Position numbers and translations under genes: made by a program. Under the pieces are notes generated by a model. The model ran no database searches. It had not been told where the DNA came from and saw only the letters and a program-made list of their open reading frames with translations. A stretch of DNA of 64,000 bases from Marchantia polymorpha subsp. ruderalis (lineage: Eukaryota; Streptophyta; Marchantiopsida; Marchantiales; Marchantiaceae): assembly GCA_037833965.1 (NCBI GenBank), contig AP031355.1, positions 25,631,501 to 25,695,500 of the forward strand, in the 5' to 3' direction. Each line of letters opens with the position of its first letter. Within the stretch, counting starts at the first letter, position 1. Shown here piece after piece: positions 35,501 to 47,709 of this stretch.

Positions 35501-38500
35501 GGCCTATATGTCACACTATTTCAAAGTGATGAACCCAACCTTCAGCCTGGAGCTCTTTGTTCTGCTGTATCCCTAAGAGCATCAACACTCAGATGTCTTT
35601 TCTCACAAACTTCTGGTCTAGTGCTGGGCTATCTCCAGCTGCAACGTCAGTTAAGAAACCCTTGTCTTCCAGAAATGATTGAGACTCCTTGCGTTTGTGT
35701 TTTTATCCTCTTCATCATATTCTACCCTTCCTACCTGTTTGATTTCACAAGTCTAGTCAAGACCTTCGACTTCTTCGGTATTTGGTGTTTGAGTGAGGAA
35801 TCTTAATGACATTCTATGCATTATGTGGATCAGTGTAGAGGTCAGAACACATTATCGTTATATATCGTTGAACTTTTTAGATCACAATACATGTGTGTGT
35901 GGGTCTGTCTTGATTTGAGACCCTGAGAAGACTTTTTTTTTTCTTGCTCTTCATTTGAATTCTGGGGATAATTCTTAGGGTTTCTAGAATTTGACACTTG
36001 TAGCTTCTTTTTCACAGCATCACGGGGAAGACATGTCCACGATCGATTTCCTGCTGTCCCTAGGACACCTGCGCAAGAGGAGAAAAGAAAGGCCATTCTG
36101 GCTGCTGTGAACAATACTCCGGAGCGTCCCTCAAGACCTGTGCAGACATCTGCCCCTAGGTTTGTCTTGCTGTTGGTTTTCGTCTTTCTACAACATGTGA
36201 TGGACATAGGCCTCGATCTTAACCAGTCGACCAGCTTTTATCACCTCGATCATTTGATCAAGGTCCACACTCTTGCAATAAAACGTTAATGATAGAATGT
36301 AAACAAATCATCCCGCTGTTTCAGCTACATCCAAATAATGCTTTATGTGAATGATCTGCAGCCCTGGACGTGACGCGGCGGCCCAAGCCAAGTTCGATAG
36401 TCTGAACCCAGAAGAGAGAGCGGTGAGTGAAACTTCAAATGGATTTCCTAAGTATTTTTTGTGTCTCGTCAGTGTTGTGCTACATCTTCGAATGTTACGT
36501 GATCTGTAGGAAACTAACTACGGTCTTCAAATTTTTTTAACTAATCAAAATCAGTGTTTTGAGGTAAAAGTTGTCTTAAAACAAGTATTTCATGCAACTG
36601 CGCAGGCCGAGAGGGATCGAATGGTTCTAGACATAAAAGTCAAGTTACAGGTGGGATTTTCGTTCAAATCTGGCATGTTCCTTGTTTTTCGATACGCGCG
36701 GTTCACAGACTAGATACTTTTTTGGGGTCATTTGTGGGATTAGAATCTTGCGACGTCGCTTCAAAATGAAGCTCTCTGATTTTGACATATGTCTACCTTC
36801 TACAATAGGGGCTGTGGCGCAGGCTACTCATGCTGGGAGCAACCGACGATCCACTCGGATCTTTCGAGTTCGGAACCATATTTGGTAAATTGCTTCGTCT
36901 GATACGTTTCGAGTCTGCAGCAAACATCATATACATGTCTAGAGTCTTAAATTATTTCTGTAGCTCTACTCCTATCTTTTTCATTTTATTCCTGTGGATC
37001 GACCATTATTGATAGTTGTAATGGTGTCTTGCAAAAACAGCCCTCATTGAATCAGATGCGGAAGGTATCGGTGGAAGCGGTTTCGTGGAGTGCATTAGGG
37101 AACACATCAGTATGGTAAGGTTTTATGCTGAACAGCTGTGCAAGTCAGTAGTCTTTTGGTTTCCTTGTGTTGGTTACATGTTATGTTGATCCAAACGTTA
37201 CATTTGAACCAACCATTGAATCTACTTTGCAAGAGGTTCTGTGAAGAATCATTCGTCTGTGCTTTGCACAGTTTCTTACATGTTGCATGTTATGCAGGGT
37301 TGGCAGTGCAAGCTCACTGATGAGCAGTTTATAGCTGTAAAAGAGCTTGTAAGTATTTTTCGTTCCTCCTTTGCTCGTGCTTTCTGCTGATAGAATTTTC
37401 AGACGGGGGCAGTTTGTTCTGTTTTCACATTGCAATTTTTAGGAACTTGACATTTTCATAGTATGAAGATACATCTGAGGACTTGCTTTGTAACTTGCAG
37501 ATTAAAACTACGGTTAGCAGAGCTACATCTCGAGATGACATGGTGACTGTCCGAGATTCTCTTGAGATTGCTTTCCAGGTTCATAAGAAAGACATGGCGG
37601 GTATTCCTGATTACATTCAGCGTCATTTAGGGACCTTACCAGTTTGGAATGATCCACGGTAGACTGCCGAATCCTCAACTCATTGTTTTTAGAACCCATA
37701 TTCATATACTACTTTTATACACACTCTTGCAGAAGCCCTTATTTTACAAATATGATGTTAATTCTGCTGCCACTCCACGGCCGCAGGTTTTGGGAGGGAT
37801 ACTTCGATGTGATTTTGGAGAGAGCTGAGCAACAGTAAGTTGGTTTGATTGTTTAGTCTTGCATTTTCGTTGCCCTGCCAGTTTTCAATATATGGAGCAG
37901 CAATTCAAGGTGGTTTCAAGCAGGTTGAGCGTGTCGCTTATTTACCTCCCAAGTCGAGGTCAAGGAAATATTTTCTAATATTTTCTAATATTTAGACGAG
38001 AAGTACCTGTTACGTTGAGATACATCTTTAGACTCTTAAAGTATAGAAGGCCGGCAGGTTCTTGGAGCAGAACCTTGATAAAATTTGTCTTGTCTTTATC
38101 AGGACGGGCAGTAACTTCCAAAACTATGCATCTTTGGTTACCGAGCAGCTCATTGCCCTGGCCCAGCACATGGTAACTCTTTGAAATGACTCTCAGTTTG
38201 CATTGTACATCACATACATTTATCGTATTGAATAATGAGTGTAACGTCCCTTGTGGCTCGAATATAGCCTATGTGATGGAGGCTATGTACAGAAGGTCTT
38301 ATGTCGCGGACATTTCCCTATTATTTCACGTTGGGTCTTGAAATGTCCTTCTTTCTTATTCTTTGATTGAAGTCAGTATGCCCTTTGATCTGACTTTTCT
38401 TCGCCCCTCATCTGTTGTCCTCCTTTATCTTTCAGGCAGGTTTGGGGTTGTCTGATGCTGAAGCTTGGAGTATATTAGAGACTCTTGCACAGAAGAACAA

Positions 38501-41500
38501 CCTTGGATCGAAGCAACTGGTAAGTGAACATGTACTACATTTCTGCATGTTATTCACACAATTGATCCTAGATCTCGTTATATTTGAAGGTCAGAATGCT
38601 GTTTATCTTCAGGGAGATGATTCGAGGTATTTGGCAAGCAACATTATGCAGCTACTGTTTGGAAAATTTTCTGACGCTTGGTAATCTTGAAAGATTTTGG
38701 AATGGATTTGGGGTATGTAGAAAACCTTAATGCCTCCTCCATTCATAGGACTGGATGAATGAAACCTTTTTGCTTCATGGATTGATTGGTGCTGTTGCAG
38801 ATCAAATTGAGGGGCATTCTTGCACATCTAGAACTACTGAGTCAAAGATATTGGGGCACCACACCCACACCAGCTCCAGCTGTAACTCCTCAACCTAATG
38901 CCGAGGTTAAAGAAGAGGATCGGGTCGATAGCATTGTACCACCGTCCGAGACTGCGGGTATAGGTCGCAGCTGGGTGCAAAGTATGTTCAGTCGAGAAAA
39001 ATCATTACGAGCAGTACACTCTCGAAATGGAAGGGAACTTACCTCAGGTAGCCAACTCTTCGTCCTCATATCAAGGATTTTGCCGTGCAGTTTCTTGTCG
39101 TTATTGACGCAATTTTTCTGAAAAATATTTATGTTGGTATACTCTGATGCAATTGCAATTTCAGGTTCAAGTGAAGTCTCTATACCACCACCTATTCCCG
39201 AAGCTGGACCTAGGAAAAGTGCTACCGGCATGAGGATTCTAAGAGGTCATAAGGGTGCAATAACAGCTCTACATCCTGGGACTCGAACTGAAGTTGGAGA
39301 CTTTATAGGTGATCATGAAGAATCAGGCTACTTCATAAGTGGCTCAGCTGACTGCACAGTGAGTTCCGCAACTAAAAGCACCGACTAAGTGCATTTATAT
39401 GGTGTCAACATCAGCTGCCGGTCTGATTGGGTTGACACATTATAAAATGAGTCTTTGTTTCAGATGCTGGACAAAGTCATTCGAATAAATTTTAACTACT
39501 GGTATACCTATTTATATTGAAGTGTTTTCCTATTATTTTCCAGATAAAATTGTGGGATCCTGCCGTTCGGGGACATGAATGTCGAGCTACATTTAATGGT
39601 CACACTGGGTAACTTTCTTACAGTATCGATCTTACGTTCCGTAGCCTAGAACAAACTTTTGTTCTTCTACCTGGTATGTTTGTTGGAATACATGTGTTGA
39701 GGCTTTTTATTCTGTTGAGGATTGTGTAGAATAGGATGCGTGAGATGTGCAGAAGGGATGTCTAAGTGGCGACAAAGTGACGTACAATTTTATCATGTCT
39801 GAAGAAGCAAATTGAATCGTTTATCCGTGGTCCTTTTATCATCTATCGATGAAAGTCATGCATTTGCCATAGTTTTAGCGTGAAGACCATTTGAAATATT
39901 CAGCAGATTTAAGTGAACCGTTCATGTAGAGGAAAATCGAGCAATGATCATGTCAATTAACTCGAAGAAGAGATTTAAGATAGCCATGGTGATGGTTACT
40001 CATATTTTAGCGCGAATAACTAGTCTTCGATCCTCTGCCAAGTTTTTCTATCCTTTCATCGTCATTCTTTTGGTAGCAGCTAACTCATGATTTGGACATG
40101 TGATATCATCGTTTAATTCATTCTCACTAAAGTAGCCCCTTTTGCAACGGATAGGGACTCAAAGTTGACTGCTTTGAAATTTGGTGTATTGTTTTGTCAA
40201 CGGTGTTTAGTAGTTCAGAAACTTGACTTATCTATGAATATTGTTGTCTTTGGTCAGTTTTTTTTGCCCTCTTTAAATTCGTATCATGTTTTATTTCCTG
40301 GAAATAGGAAGTTGGCATTTGTGCTGTTGTTTTAGCCCATCTTGGCACACAGCTGATTCAAACGTACAAGTGCTTTTGCTCATAGTTAGTCCTCCTCTTA
40401 TCCCTAGGAGTCTTCTTGCACTCCCTCACGAATTATTCTTTGAAAGTCAAGTAACAGTCGTTCAGTAGATTTGGCTAAGTGAACTCGAAAAGGTTCTCGG
40501 TGCTCTTTTAGTCATGATGACTTTACATGTCATTTTTAAGTTTATCTGAACCTATGGATTGCATAATCAACAGACCCATTCGAGCCATTACTTCAGATAG
40601 GTTGCGCGTGGTTACGGGTTCCGATGACCAGACAGTACTTGTTTGGGACAAAAATGGAGGACAGCTTCAAGAGGAGCTGAAGGGTCATGAAAATAGGGTA
40701 TGATTTCACTTCAAAGGCATATTCTGTACTCGCTTTCTCTTTTCAATATAGCTTATTGTTTGAGCTCAGTGGGAGTAATAGTTCTTCCAATATCATCTGA
40801 TTTTTTAGTATATTTCCCTGTTCTTGGGAGATCCACTATTGCATTCAAGTTGGAATTGATCTTCGGTATTGCTAATGTTTTTTTCGGTCTTATCTTCGTG
40901 TGTATCATCCATTTAGAGCCCTGTCATGTCGTTGGACTATGTCAAGTCATGGAGGAGCAAGCTTAATTGAAGTAGTTTTTAGTCCCACCTTTGTGTGTAC
41001 CTGTATCACCTATCTAGAGCTCCGTTACTTTGTGGGATTAACGTCAAAATATTGAGGAGCAAATTTAATTTGAGTCGTCATGTTTTTGAAGTAAATTGCA
41101 AGTTGAAAATTTTAGTTTGAAATATATGAACTTGAACTTGCTCGCCTTACTGATTGTGTTCGAAAGTTCAGTTTATATCGTGAAATGCTTGAGAAAGTTT
41201 CCCTGACTACAAATCTGATTGTTTCATCAGGTGAACTGCGTGCGAATGTTATCTGGTGAACGTGTTCTTACAGCTGGTTATGATGGCACAGCAAGAATGT
41301 GGGATGTTAGAACAGATCAGTGTGTGGCTACAGTTGGACAACACTCGAGCGCTATTTTATGCATGGACTACGAGGACTCTACTGGACACTTGGCCGCAGC
41401 AGGAATGGATGGGTAAGTGTTCATGCAACGAGATCAGTTCTCGGCTCGGATCCTGCGCAGTGATTTCAGGACTATCGATGCTTCAGAAGCATTCAACAAA

Positions 41501-43001
41501 AATTTATATACCTGTATCTTATTGTTTAGTGTGGGCTATTTCAGAGAGATAAGCTGTTGGGATATTCGAGCCGGGAAACAAATGCATAAGCTGATAGGCC
41601 ATACAAGTTGGATCAGGTACGCTGTCATACGTCAACATGAACTTTGGGTATGCGTTTCCGAAAAGTTTGCACATCCAGTCTTCATCACTGTGACATAACT
41701 TGTTTATAACTGGTTTATAATTTGTAGATCTTTGAGGAAGGTAGGAGACGTCATCATATCAGGCAGCGATGATTGGACAGCTCGCATGTGGTCTGTATCT
41801 CGAGGTTCTTGTGACTCTATTCTCAGTTGCCACAAGGGTGCCGTGACCTGCGTGGATCTTTGCGTCAAAGATGGAGGGGTGATCACCGGTACGTGTTTAT
41901 ATCACATAGATTTTAAGCTTAGCAGGTCTCGTCTGACGGTCTCATAGATTGTCAAATGCTTGCCTCACGAGGTCTCAGGTCTTCTATTTTGTCAGGCAGT
42001 TCATGCAAATGATGGTAGTGTGTTGGTCGGGTGCAGGATCTGCTGATGGGATGGTTCGACTTTGGGAGCGTGACGATGGTGAGTTGGCTGGAGATTCTGT
42101 TGCTTGAGCATTTATTCTCTTCTTGTTACAGAAGAGGCTACAAAATGCTGGTTTACAGATAGTTAGAAGTACACATATGATTGTTACTTCTAACAAGTCA
42201 TTGTGTTAACTTCTTGCCGAAGTTGATCCCATATCAAATTCATGCTCCAAAGATTACAATAGTCATGTCGTTGTCTGATCTTATCGTGGCAATCCCTTAA
42301 GTTCAAGAATTTCACTCTCAGATTTTTAGTCACTTTGGACAAAAGGCTTAAGCTTTGTTTTTGTAGACTAAACTGAAAACAATTCAATTTCCCTTGTTCT
42401 TGGTGTGTCTGAATATGCAGGAAGTTTACGTTCCGTGAAAGTTGTTGCTGGAGTACACTCGGCTCCAATTCTATCAATCAAAGCTGGAGATAAATGGCTA
42501 GCCGTTGGAGCAGCAGATAACTCCATGTCCCTGTTCAATAGAGTAGGAAATCAATCAAGTGTTGAGAGCTGGCAGTTGTATCGGACGCCACCACGGAGTG
42601 CTGCCACAGTAAGTTCCTAAGCCTGTTCTGTATGCCTACGCTCGTGAGCTTGTTATTTTGTTTCGGTTTTACTAGACTCAATTATCCACGTTCAGCTAGA
42701 CCTAACGTGACTTTGTAGGAAGAACGGAGAATGTAGCTGTATGAGATGGTCTGTATTCGCAAAGGAATGTTTAAGTTGCGGATATATTCGAACTCATAAA
42801 TTTTCTGTCCTTACAAGTACATTGATTGTAGCAACATGTAATCTCGAGCTAGGCAACATATGCGATAATCAGAATGCGCACTAATTCCAACGGTGTCGTT
42901 TCTAGGTGAGATGTGTGACTTCAGATGTTGAACGTGGTCGCATAATTAGCGGGGCAAGGAACGGCTTGCTTCGCCTTTGGGAACCTGTCAGCAGTGTATA
43001 A
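29553..43001 (+). CDS. SCD1: SCD1: DENN domain and WD40-repeat protein (stomatal cytokinesis defective 1)
   Basis: Thirty-one coding exons: 29553-29747, 30199-30292, 30515-30716, 30955-31096, 31286-31386, 31940-32003, 32210-32323, 32671-32897, 33115-33169, 33378-33464, 33702-33897, 36018-36159, 36362-36422, 36606-36650, 36809-36884, 37041-37114, 37298-37348, 37501-37658, 37787-37834, 38103-38172, 38436-38519, 38801-39047, 39165-39358, 39544-39608, 40574-40697, 41231-41412, 41545-41616, 41728-41888, 42037-42078, 42421-42608, 42906-43001. All introns are GT-AG and in phase; 3657 nt, 1218 aa. Residues about 10-430 form the tripartite DENN module (EYFVVCGLGPD, RSYPIVLTDGDG, YVDKCICVVSHSP, VPLPGPG, YIDAPTPYLMGLHSGVD). 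A charged linker with EEKRKAILAA and AERDRMVLDI follows, then a helical middle (GLWRRLLMLG, DAEGIGGSGF, FWEGYFDVIL) and RSWVQSMFSR. About eight WD40 repeats fill residues 865-1215 (GSADCTIKLWDP, GSDDQTVLVWDK, GYDGTARMWDV, GSDDWTARMW, GSADGMVRLWE). In Arabidopsis SCD1, with SCD2, acts with RabE GTPases in exocytosis, endocytosis and cytokinesis. The GTG-initiated extension upstream is ignored in favour of the ATG at 29553. Confidence 0.97.
31863..31890. repeat. hairpin in SCD1 intron 5
   Basis: An 11-bp perfect stem (TCGTCATTCTC with GAGAATGACGA) around a six-base loop GTTGTT, lying in the intron between the coding exons ending at 31386 and starting at 31940. It is too short for a typical plant miRNA precursor. 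Confidence 0.7.
33870..33980 (+). repeat. tandem duplication of the SCD1 exon 11 3' end and donor (period 61 bp)
   Basis: The exon end TCAGATACC...ACTCCAG|GTTT (donor after 33897) is echoed 61 bp downstream as TCAGATACC...ACTCCAG|GTTG (33958), with similar following TCT/TTT-rich DNA. The second copy is preceded by TTTCTCAG, so a 29-nt mini-exon (33930-33958) is formally possible. Either using the second donor (+61 nt) or including the mini-exon (+29 nt) shifts the frame; the +61 form reaches a stop soon after in exon 12. The productive mRNA should use the first donor. Confidence 0.75.
33898..36017 (+). other. largest SCD1 intron (intron 11, 2120 bp)
   Basis: Joins residue 492 (phase 1) to the linker exon starting at 36018. 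It holds the duplicated donor described above, a complex hairpin (34298-34336) and several short unrecognised frames (34456-34662, 35323-35529, 35621-35806). The spliced linker reads STQTPASRGRHVHDRFPAVP, which matches the expected family layout, so no coding exon appears to be missing. Confidence 0.85.
34298..34346. repeat. interleaved inverted repeats in SCD1 intron 11
   Basis: CTTCAAGGTCCGTT (34298-34311) pairs with AACGGATCTTGAAG (34323-34336), 13 of 14 positions plus one G-T wobble, around an 11-base loop. A second pair, CAGTCAAACT (from 34312, inside the loop) and AGTTTGACTG (from 34335), is interleaved, so the two stems exclude each other and could act as alternative folds. Confidence 0.7.
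39609..40573 (+). other. SCD1 intron 24 (965 bp)
   Basis: Separates CAC ACT GG from A CCC ATT inside the second WD40 repeat (spliced reading GHTGPIRAITSD). No exon-like sequence is seen inside; the frame at 40286-40468 is unrelated to the family. Confidence 0.85.
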
Positions 43002-44280
43002 GGTTTGAACCTAGTTCCTTTGTGTGGGAGTATTGACTGTGTATTACATTTGTCTCTCATCAGAACCTTTTTTAGTAATTTAAATTTCAATATGAAAACT
43101 TTTATCAATAGATCTGTTAAAACATACCCTTTCAAGCTTCATAATCTAAAATCGCTTGAATATTTTGATAAATATGTTTATAGCTTTAATAGTAGTTTAA
43201 AGATCGAGTGGTTACGGCGGTTGAAGATCCATTTTGTTTTATTGTACTGAACACCTCTCTCGTATTTCTAAGTACAAAGTTCTAAGCACACGCAACACCC
43301 TGCTACTAGTATAAAAGATATTCTGGAACAAATTACCGTTCTCTACACTTTTCTAAATTTCCAGGCATGTTCTACATTCGAATTGCAACTTTGTCGATAT
43401 CAGAGTTTCCTTGGTTGAAGTCTCAAAATGAACCAGAAGTGTGACGGTATGATAATATTTTACGAGCCAATCTGCAAAATCTCAATGTGGTTTTTTTGTT
43501 GCAGTGTCATCATGGAGTGCCAGCAAACTGAAGCTTCGCTTTGTTTTGGGTGACTCTTCAAGGATAACACTCTACGACGGACTACAAGAACTACCAAGAT
43601 TGCTATGCCTCCCTGGAGCGAAGGTTCTGGAAGAAGTTGACATGGAATCTGCCGAGGGAACATAATCGTGCAGTAGTTATCTGTCAATCCCAATCTCTTG
43701 GAATTTCGGTTTATCTGTGATTGAAACTGTAACGGAGTTGGAACAAAGGCTGATGTGCGCAGTGGGAATTATCAAAAGTTCATCGTACATTCAAGGCGAG
43801 AACAAAGATACAGAAATTTGTAAAGAAGTCGGTGAGACATGAGGAAGAACCTCAACTGCTCAGTGTATCCCGGGCAAAAGTAAGATGAATATTGAAACGT
43901 AATTGAATTGAAGTGCCGGGGCAAGCGAACATCCGCTTGCGGCGGCCTTTGTTGCAAAAGAAGTCGACGCTGTTGGAGTGCAGTATTGGACTCAAAAGCC
44001 ATCCGCAGCAGAGAACGTAGATATACTTTGTCAGGCATAGGAGATAGCAATTTTTGGGTGTAAATTTCGCCCGACCTGACAGCAGCAAGGATTTTTGCAT
44101 CTATAAAGAAACATTTAAGAATCTCGTCAGTACGTTTGGACAATTAACAGCCTGCACAGCTTGTTTACCCGTAAGATTCTAAAGACCATGGACATGGTGG
44201 GACGTTCCCTACCTATAACAAGGATGTTCACACATCTTGCGATCAAGACAACTCAGTTTGTATCTTCATAAGGGCTGGTG
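43002..44280 (+). other. SCD1 3' flank, possible 3' UTR intron
   Basis: Directly after the TAA lies G|GTTTGA (donor-like at 43003/43004), then AT-rich DNA to a T-run and TTGCAG at 43499-43504, followed by exon-like, more GC-balanced sequence. This could be a spliced 3' UTR, or the 3' end may simply lie before it. The minus-strand frame at 43772-44143 (123 codons, starting MSKRTDEILKCFF) lies here; it shows no domain and no supporting context, so I do not call it. Confidence 0.35.
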
Positions 44281-45273
44281 ATTATTATTCTGGTCGTCTA
44301 CTCATGAATTCAATGCCGCAGCAGCTGGGTCTAATCACTTCAAAGTAATGGAACTCGCAGATTGAATGGAAGCCTGTTGCTCTGTGCTCAATCAGTCTAC
44401 CTGATGTGTTTGGTCTGTGAATGTTGATCAACATGTGTTTCCTGATGCACGTGTCCTGAAGGCCGCGGAGATGCCAGAGTGAGCTCATTAAATAAGCTGG
44501 CGTTAGTATACAGGAAGCCAGCTTGAACCGCCTGATTGATTCGCAAACTTGGTCATGTCTCTGATGTGTCTGCTCTCCAAGGTTACGGGACAAAAAGCAG
44601 ATGATTGGTTGGTGAGGATCTGCAAGGCGGATCAAGTTTGTGTGTATGACGCAGATTGAAGGAGGGGGGATTGGGGTAGGCTGGCTGCCGGAGCGTAGCT
44701 CCAAGCAAGTTGCGGAAGCTGAGACAGGATGGATCTCTTGCGTGGGGGGAGAATCCAATGCAATCTGTCTGCAACCCGAGACGCACCAGAATTCAAACTC
44801 AGAGTTACTAAACATAGTCTGGACGGTGTAAGGGCAACTGCCAGGCCCGGGATTGTAGCTGCCCGAGGATCGCTTTCCTGGAGCGAGTGCTCGAGTGGAT
44901 GATATATATGTCTCTGAAGAAAAGCTCGTTTTGTCTCTGCCTCCAATCGAATAATGCAGAAAGGAAGGGGAGGGGCGAGCCTTTTCAGAATGTGGTCAGG
45001 TCAGCAGCCTCATAATGACGAGCCATCCTGAACGAACGGGTGTGCACATATTGAAGGAGTGCAACAAGCACCATGGCGTCAGCTCTGGCAGAGAGCCGCA
45101 GTTCTGCAAAGAAAACCCCGTGTTCTACCCAAGAATGTCCATACACTCCACGAGAAATAATAAGTCGTTAGGAGTAAACTAGCGCCTCCCTCGTTTGAAA
45201 GCGATTGTACCACTCCGGGATATTTCGACATTCATTGATTGATCCTGCGGGAGGGGGCAGCGTCCCTGTAGGC

Positions 45274-45290
45274 GCTGCTGCTGCTGCTGC
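45274..45290. repeat. (CTG)n tract
   Basis: A run of GCTGCTGCTGCTGCTGC, one of several CAG/CTG tracts scattered in the GC-rich blocks. Confidence 0.9.
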
Positions 45291-45532
45291 CTCCCTGCTC
45301 GAATGAATGTTCTCGAGCCAAGAGAGCGATGGAAATACATACAGCAGGAGCGAACGGAAGGCTGTTCGTCATGATGATGGAGCAGCACCGGCAACAGCAG
45401 CGGCTACTGCGGCTCGATGGAAGTTAAATCCGAGCGTAAAGAAGGGAAGAAAGGACAAACAGGGACAGAAATTATCTCGCGAGCCGTGAAAAGAAGAATG
45501 TAATCGGCGACAGGCGGATGAAAGATGGGAGT

Positions 45533-45555
45533 AAGAAAGAAAGAAAGAAAGAAAG
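45533..45555. repeat. (AAAG)n microsatellite
   Basis: About 23 bp of AAGAAAGAAAG-type repeats. Confidence 0.9.
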
Positions 45556-46375
45556 GCAACAGGCAAACAGGCAACGAAAGAGAGCAGCATGCAAGCAAGC
45601 AAGTACACACATTGGCCCAACTCTGCTGCTTCCCGGGCCAGGTCCACATGTGGTGAGCGAGTGCTGTGGCCCTGTGCGGATCCGAACGCAGGACCACAGC
45701 AGTCGAGAAGCAAGCAGGTGCAGGCGACGGGGGAGGGGAGAGCAGCAGCACCAGCGGCAGCAGCAGCAGGAGGGAGTAGTGGTAGTACTAGTGGTGGTGG
45801 AGGTGCTAGTAGTGGCCTTTTGGGCCTACTGAAAGGACCCCTTGTTGCTGCTCGATCGAAATCAGGTGGGGCGGGCTAGATGCCCATCGAGCCTCTCCCC
45901 TGCCCCCAAAAAATCTCCAAACCCCCGCCCCCACTTCCTTCAGTAAACATCATCACCGCACATTTGTTCTCATTCACGAAACAAACTAAAAAAAGGAGGA
46001 CATGGTGCTTGCCGGGTGGGGACGGAAGCCCCCACTCCATAAAGCCACCCAATGGGGTAAGCCCAACGCACCCCCCACCACAGCCCCGCTCGCTCATTAA
46101 CCCCCATGCATCCCCAGCCCCAATTCGAGGGGCACGGGCACGGGAACGGCGGAGTGGGGACGGGGCTGGATGGGATCAACAGATAAATAGGTGGATGGAT
46201 AATAATGAATCCGGGTCTGCGACCGCGAGGTTGGCCCCGGAACGAGGGGGCAAGCCCTGACTCGTTGTAACGGAGGAAGCCTCAGGAAGCAAGGGGTTGG
46301 GTCAATTTGCCCCAAGCCCAATCACAGGCCCCCCTCTAGCCCCCCGTCTGCCACGGTCTCTCGCTGTTTCTCTCT

Positions 46376-46412
46376 GGGGGGAGGGGAAGGGGAAGGGGAA
46401 GAGAAGGGAAGG
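46376..46412 (+). repeat. G-rich tract with potential G-quadruplex
   Basis: GGGGGGAGGGGAAGGGGAAG is followed by further G-runs. At least four runs of three or more G with short A/AA spacers fit the canonical quadruplex rule on the plus strand. Confidence 0.7.
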
Positions 46413-46946
46413 ACTGGGAGGAGCAAAGGGGAAAGAGGGGGGCTGCCTGTGGAAGTGAACAGGAGAGGGGGCGGAGAGAATCCAGGTCTTCATGCGTGGG
46501 AAAAGCAGGGCGAGTGGGGCCCCCGGGGGCCCAAAGGTTCAAAGAGGAGGGAGGAGCAAAGAGGCAGGGATTGGGCGAGAGCGCAGTGGCAGGGGCTCGA
46601 GCTCGAGGCGCTTGGCTTTTTTTCATTCCTTGCCCGATCTGTCAAGGTGCGGGAGGGTTTATCCCCTGCGCAAGCGACAAACGGGCGCATCGACATGTAT
46701 TCTTTTGTTTGTCCTCGGAAACGCAACGAGCCTATGGAGCGTACATGTGTGCCGACCCCGCGGCTTGCGCTGGGCACAGACTCTCGGTTCCCACGTGCCT
46801 CATCGAAAGTGGTTGCGGAGAATCTGCCCTCGCGAGCCCCTCCCTTCGGTGGTCCTCCCCCGCTCGCAACAACACAATTGGCCAAGTCCCGTCGCTGCGC
46901 ACTCCCGCTCTCTCCTCCGTCCGCGGCCAGAAGCTGGCTCTGGGTA

Positions 46947-46975
46947 CAGCAGCAGCAGCACCAACAACAACAACG
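46947..46975. repeat. (CAG)n followed by (CAA)n
   Basis: CAGCAGCAGCAGCA passes directly into CCAACAACAACAACG. On the minus strand this makes the CTG/TTG-type run responsible for the Cys/Trp/Leu-rich artefact frames here. Confidence 0.9.
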
Positions 46976-47317
46976 ACATAACCAACAACATCGTCGAGTT
47001 CTCATCACATCTTACAGAAAGTTCATAGTTTGGACTACTAGGCAGCTGAGGCAAAAGCAAGCGCATTCCATCATTAGCTCCTGACTGCGCCTCGTAGCTT
47101 TGTTCGCCGCTAGATTTCGTGCATCACTTGCATCATAGCGAATTTTGTCCTGGCCTTTAAAATAAAAGCTCTCGCGTTCGCAGTCGGGTGTTGGGGGACT
47201 GCTACTCGTCGGCTAGGCTCCTCTCGGAGCTGTCGTAGGGGTTCTTTTGCTGGCGCTCGAGTAGAGTGGGGCGCCATTGGCTCCCGCGGCTCGACTCTCG
47301 ATCACCATGACCACCCC

Positions 47318-47615
47318 CAGCAGCAGCAGCAGCAGCAACAGCAGCCCCAGGCAACCAGCAGCTGCAACAGCAGCAACAGCAATCAGATTTATAAAAGCGC
47401 AAAAGCAAGCAAGCAAGCAACCAAACAATCAATCAAACAAACAAACAACGGGATGCGATGGGATGGGATGGGATTGTTGTTGTGATAGATCTTTGCAGTT
47501 TGGAATGCTGTAGCACTCCTAGCACCTCTGCCCTGCCCTGCCCTGCCCTCCCTGCACTGCTCTTCACTTCACTTCACTGCTCTGCTCTGGACTGCTCATC
47601 TCTGTACTTCACTGC
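47318..47615. repeat. dense cluster of short tandem repeats
   Basis: Within 300 bp there are successive runs of (CAG)n from 47318, (AAGC)n from about 47403, (AAAC/AATC)n, (GGATG)n at 47451-47474, (CCCTG)n at 47530-47553 and (CACTT)n at about 47564-47577. Six different motifs side by side is unusual and suggests repeated polymerase slippage in a weakly constrained GC-rich spacer. Confidence 0.85.
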
Positions 47616-47684
47616 AGTCACTCTCTGCAACGGCCCCTGAACCTCAGGGCTTTACTGCGGGCAGTAAAGGACGCTCGGGGATTC

Positions 47685-47709
47685 CTCTCTCTCTATCTCT
47701 CTCTCTCTC
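47685..47709. repeat. (CT)n microsatellite
   Basis: About 25 bp of CT repeats with one A interruption. CT runs are frequent in plant 5' UTRs, but no coding start is recognised downstream. Confidence 0.9.

Noticed and set aside
46449-47084. Long overlapping frames (211, 178, 172 and 161 codons) in the GC-rich block
   Set aside because: They occupy the same DNA in several frames and both strands, which indicates stop-codon scarcity from high GC and trinucleotide repeats rather than coding.
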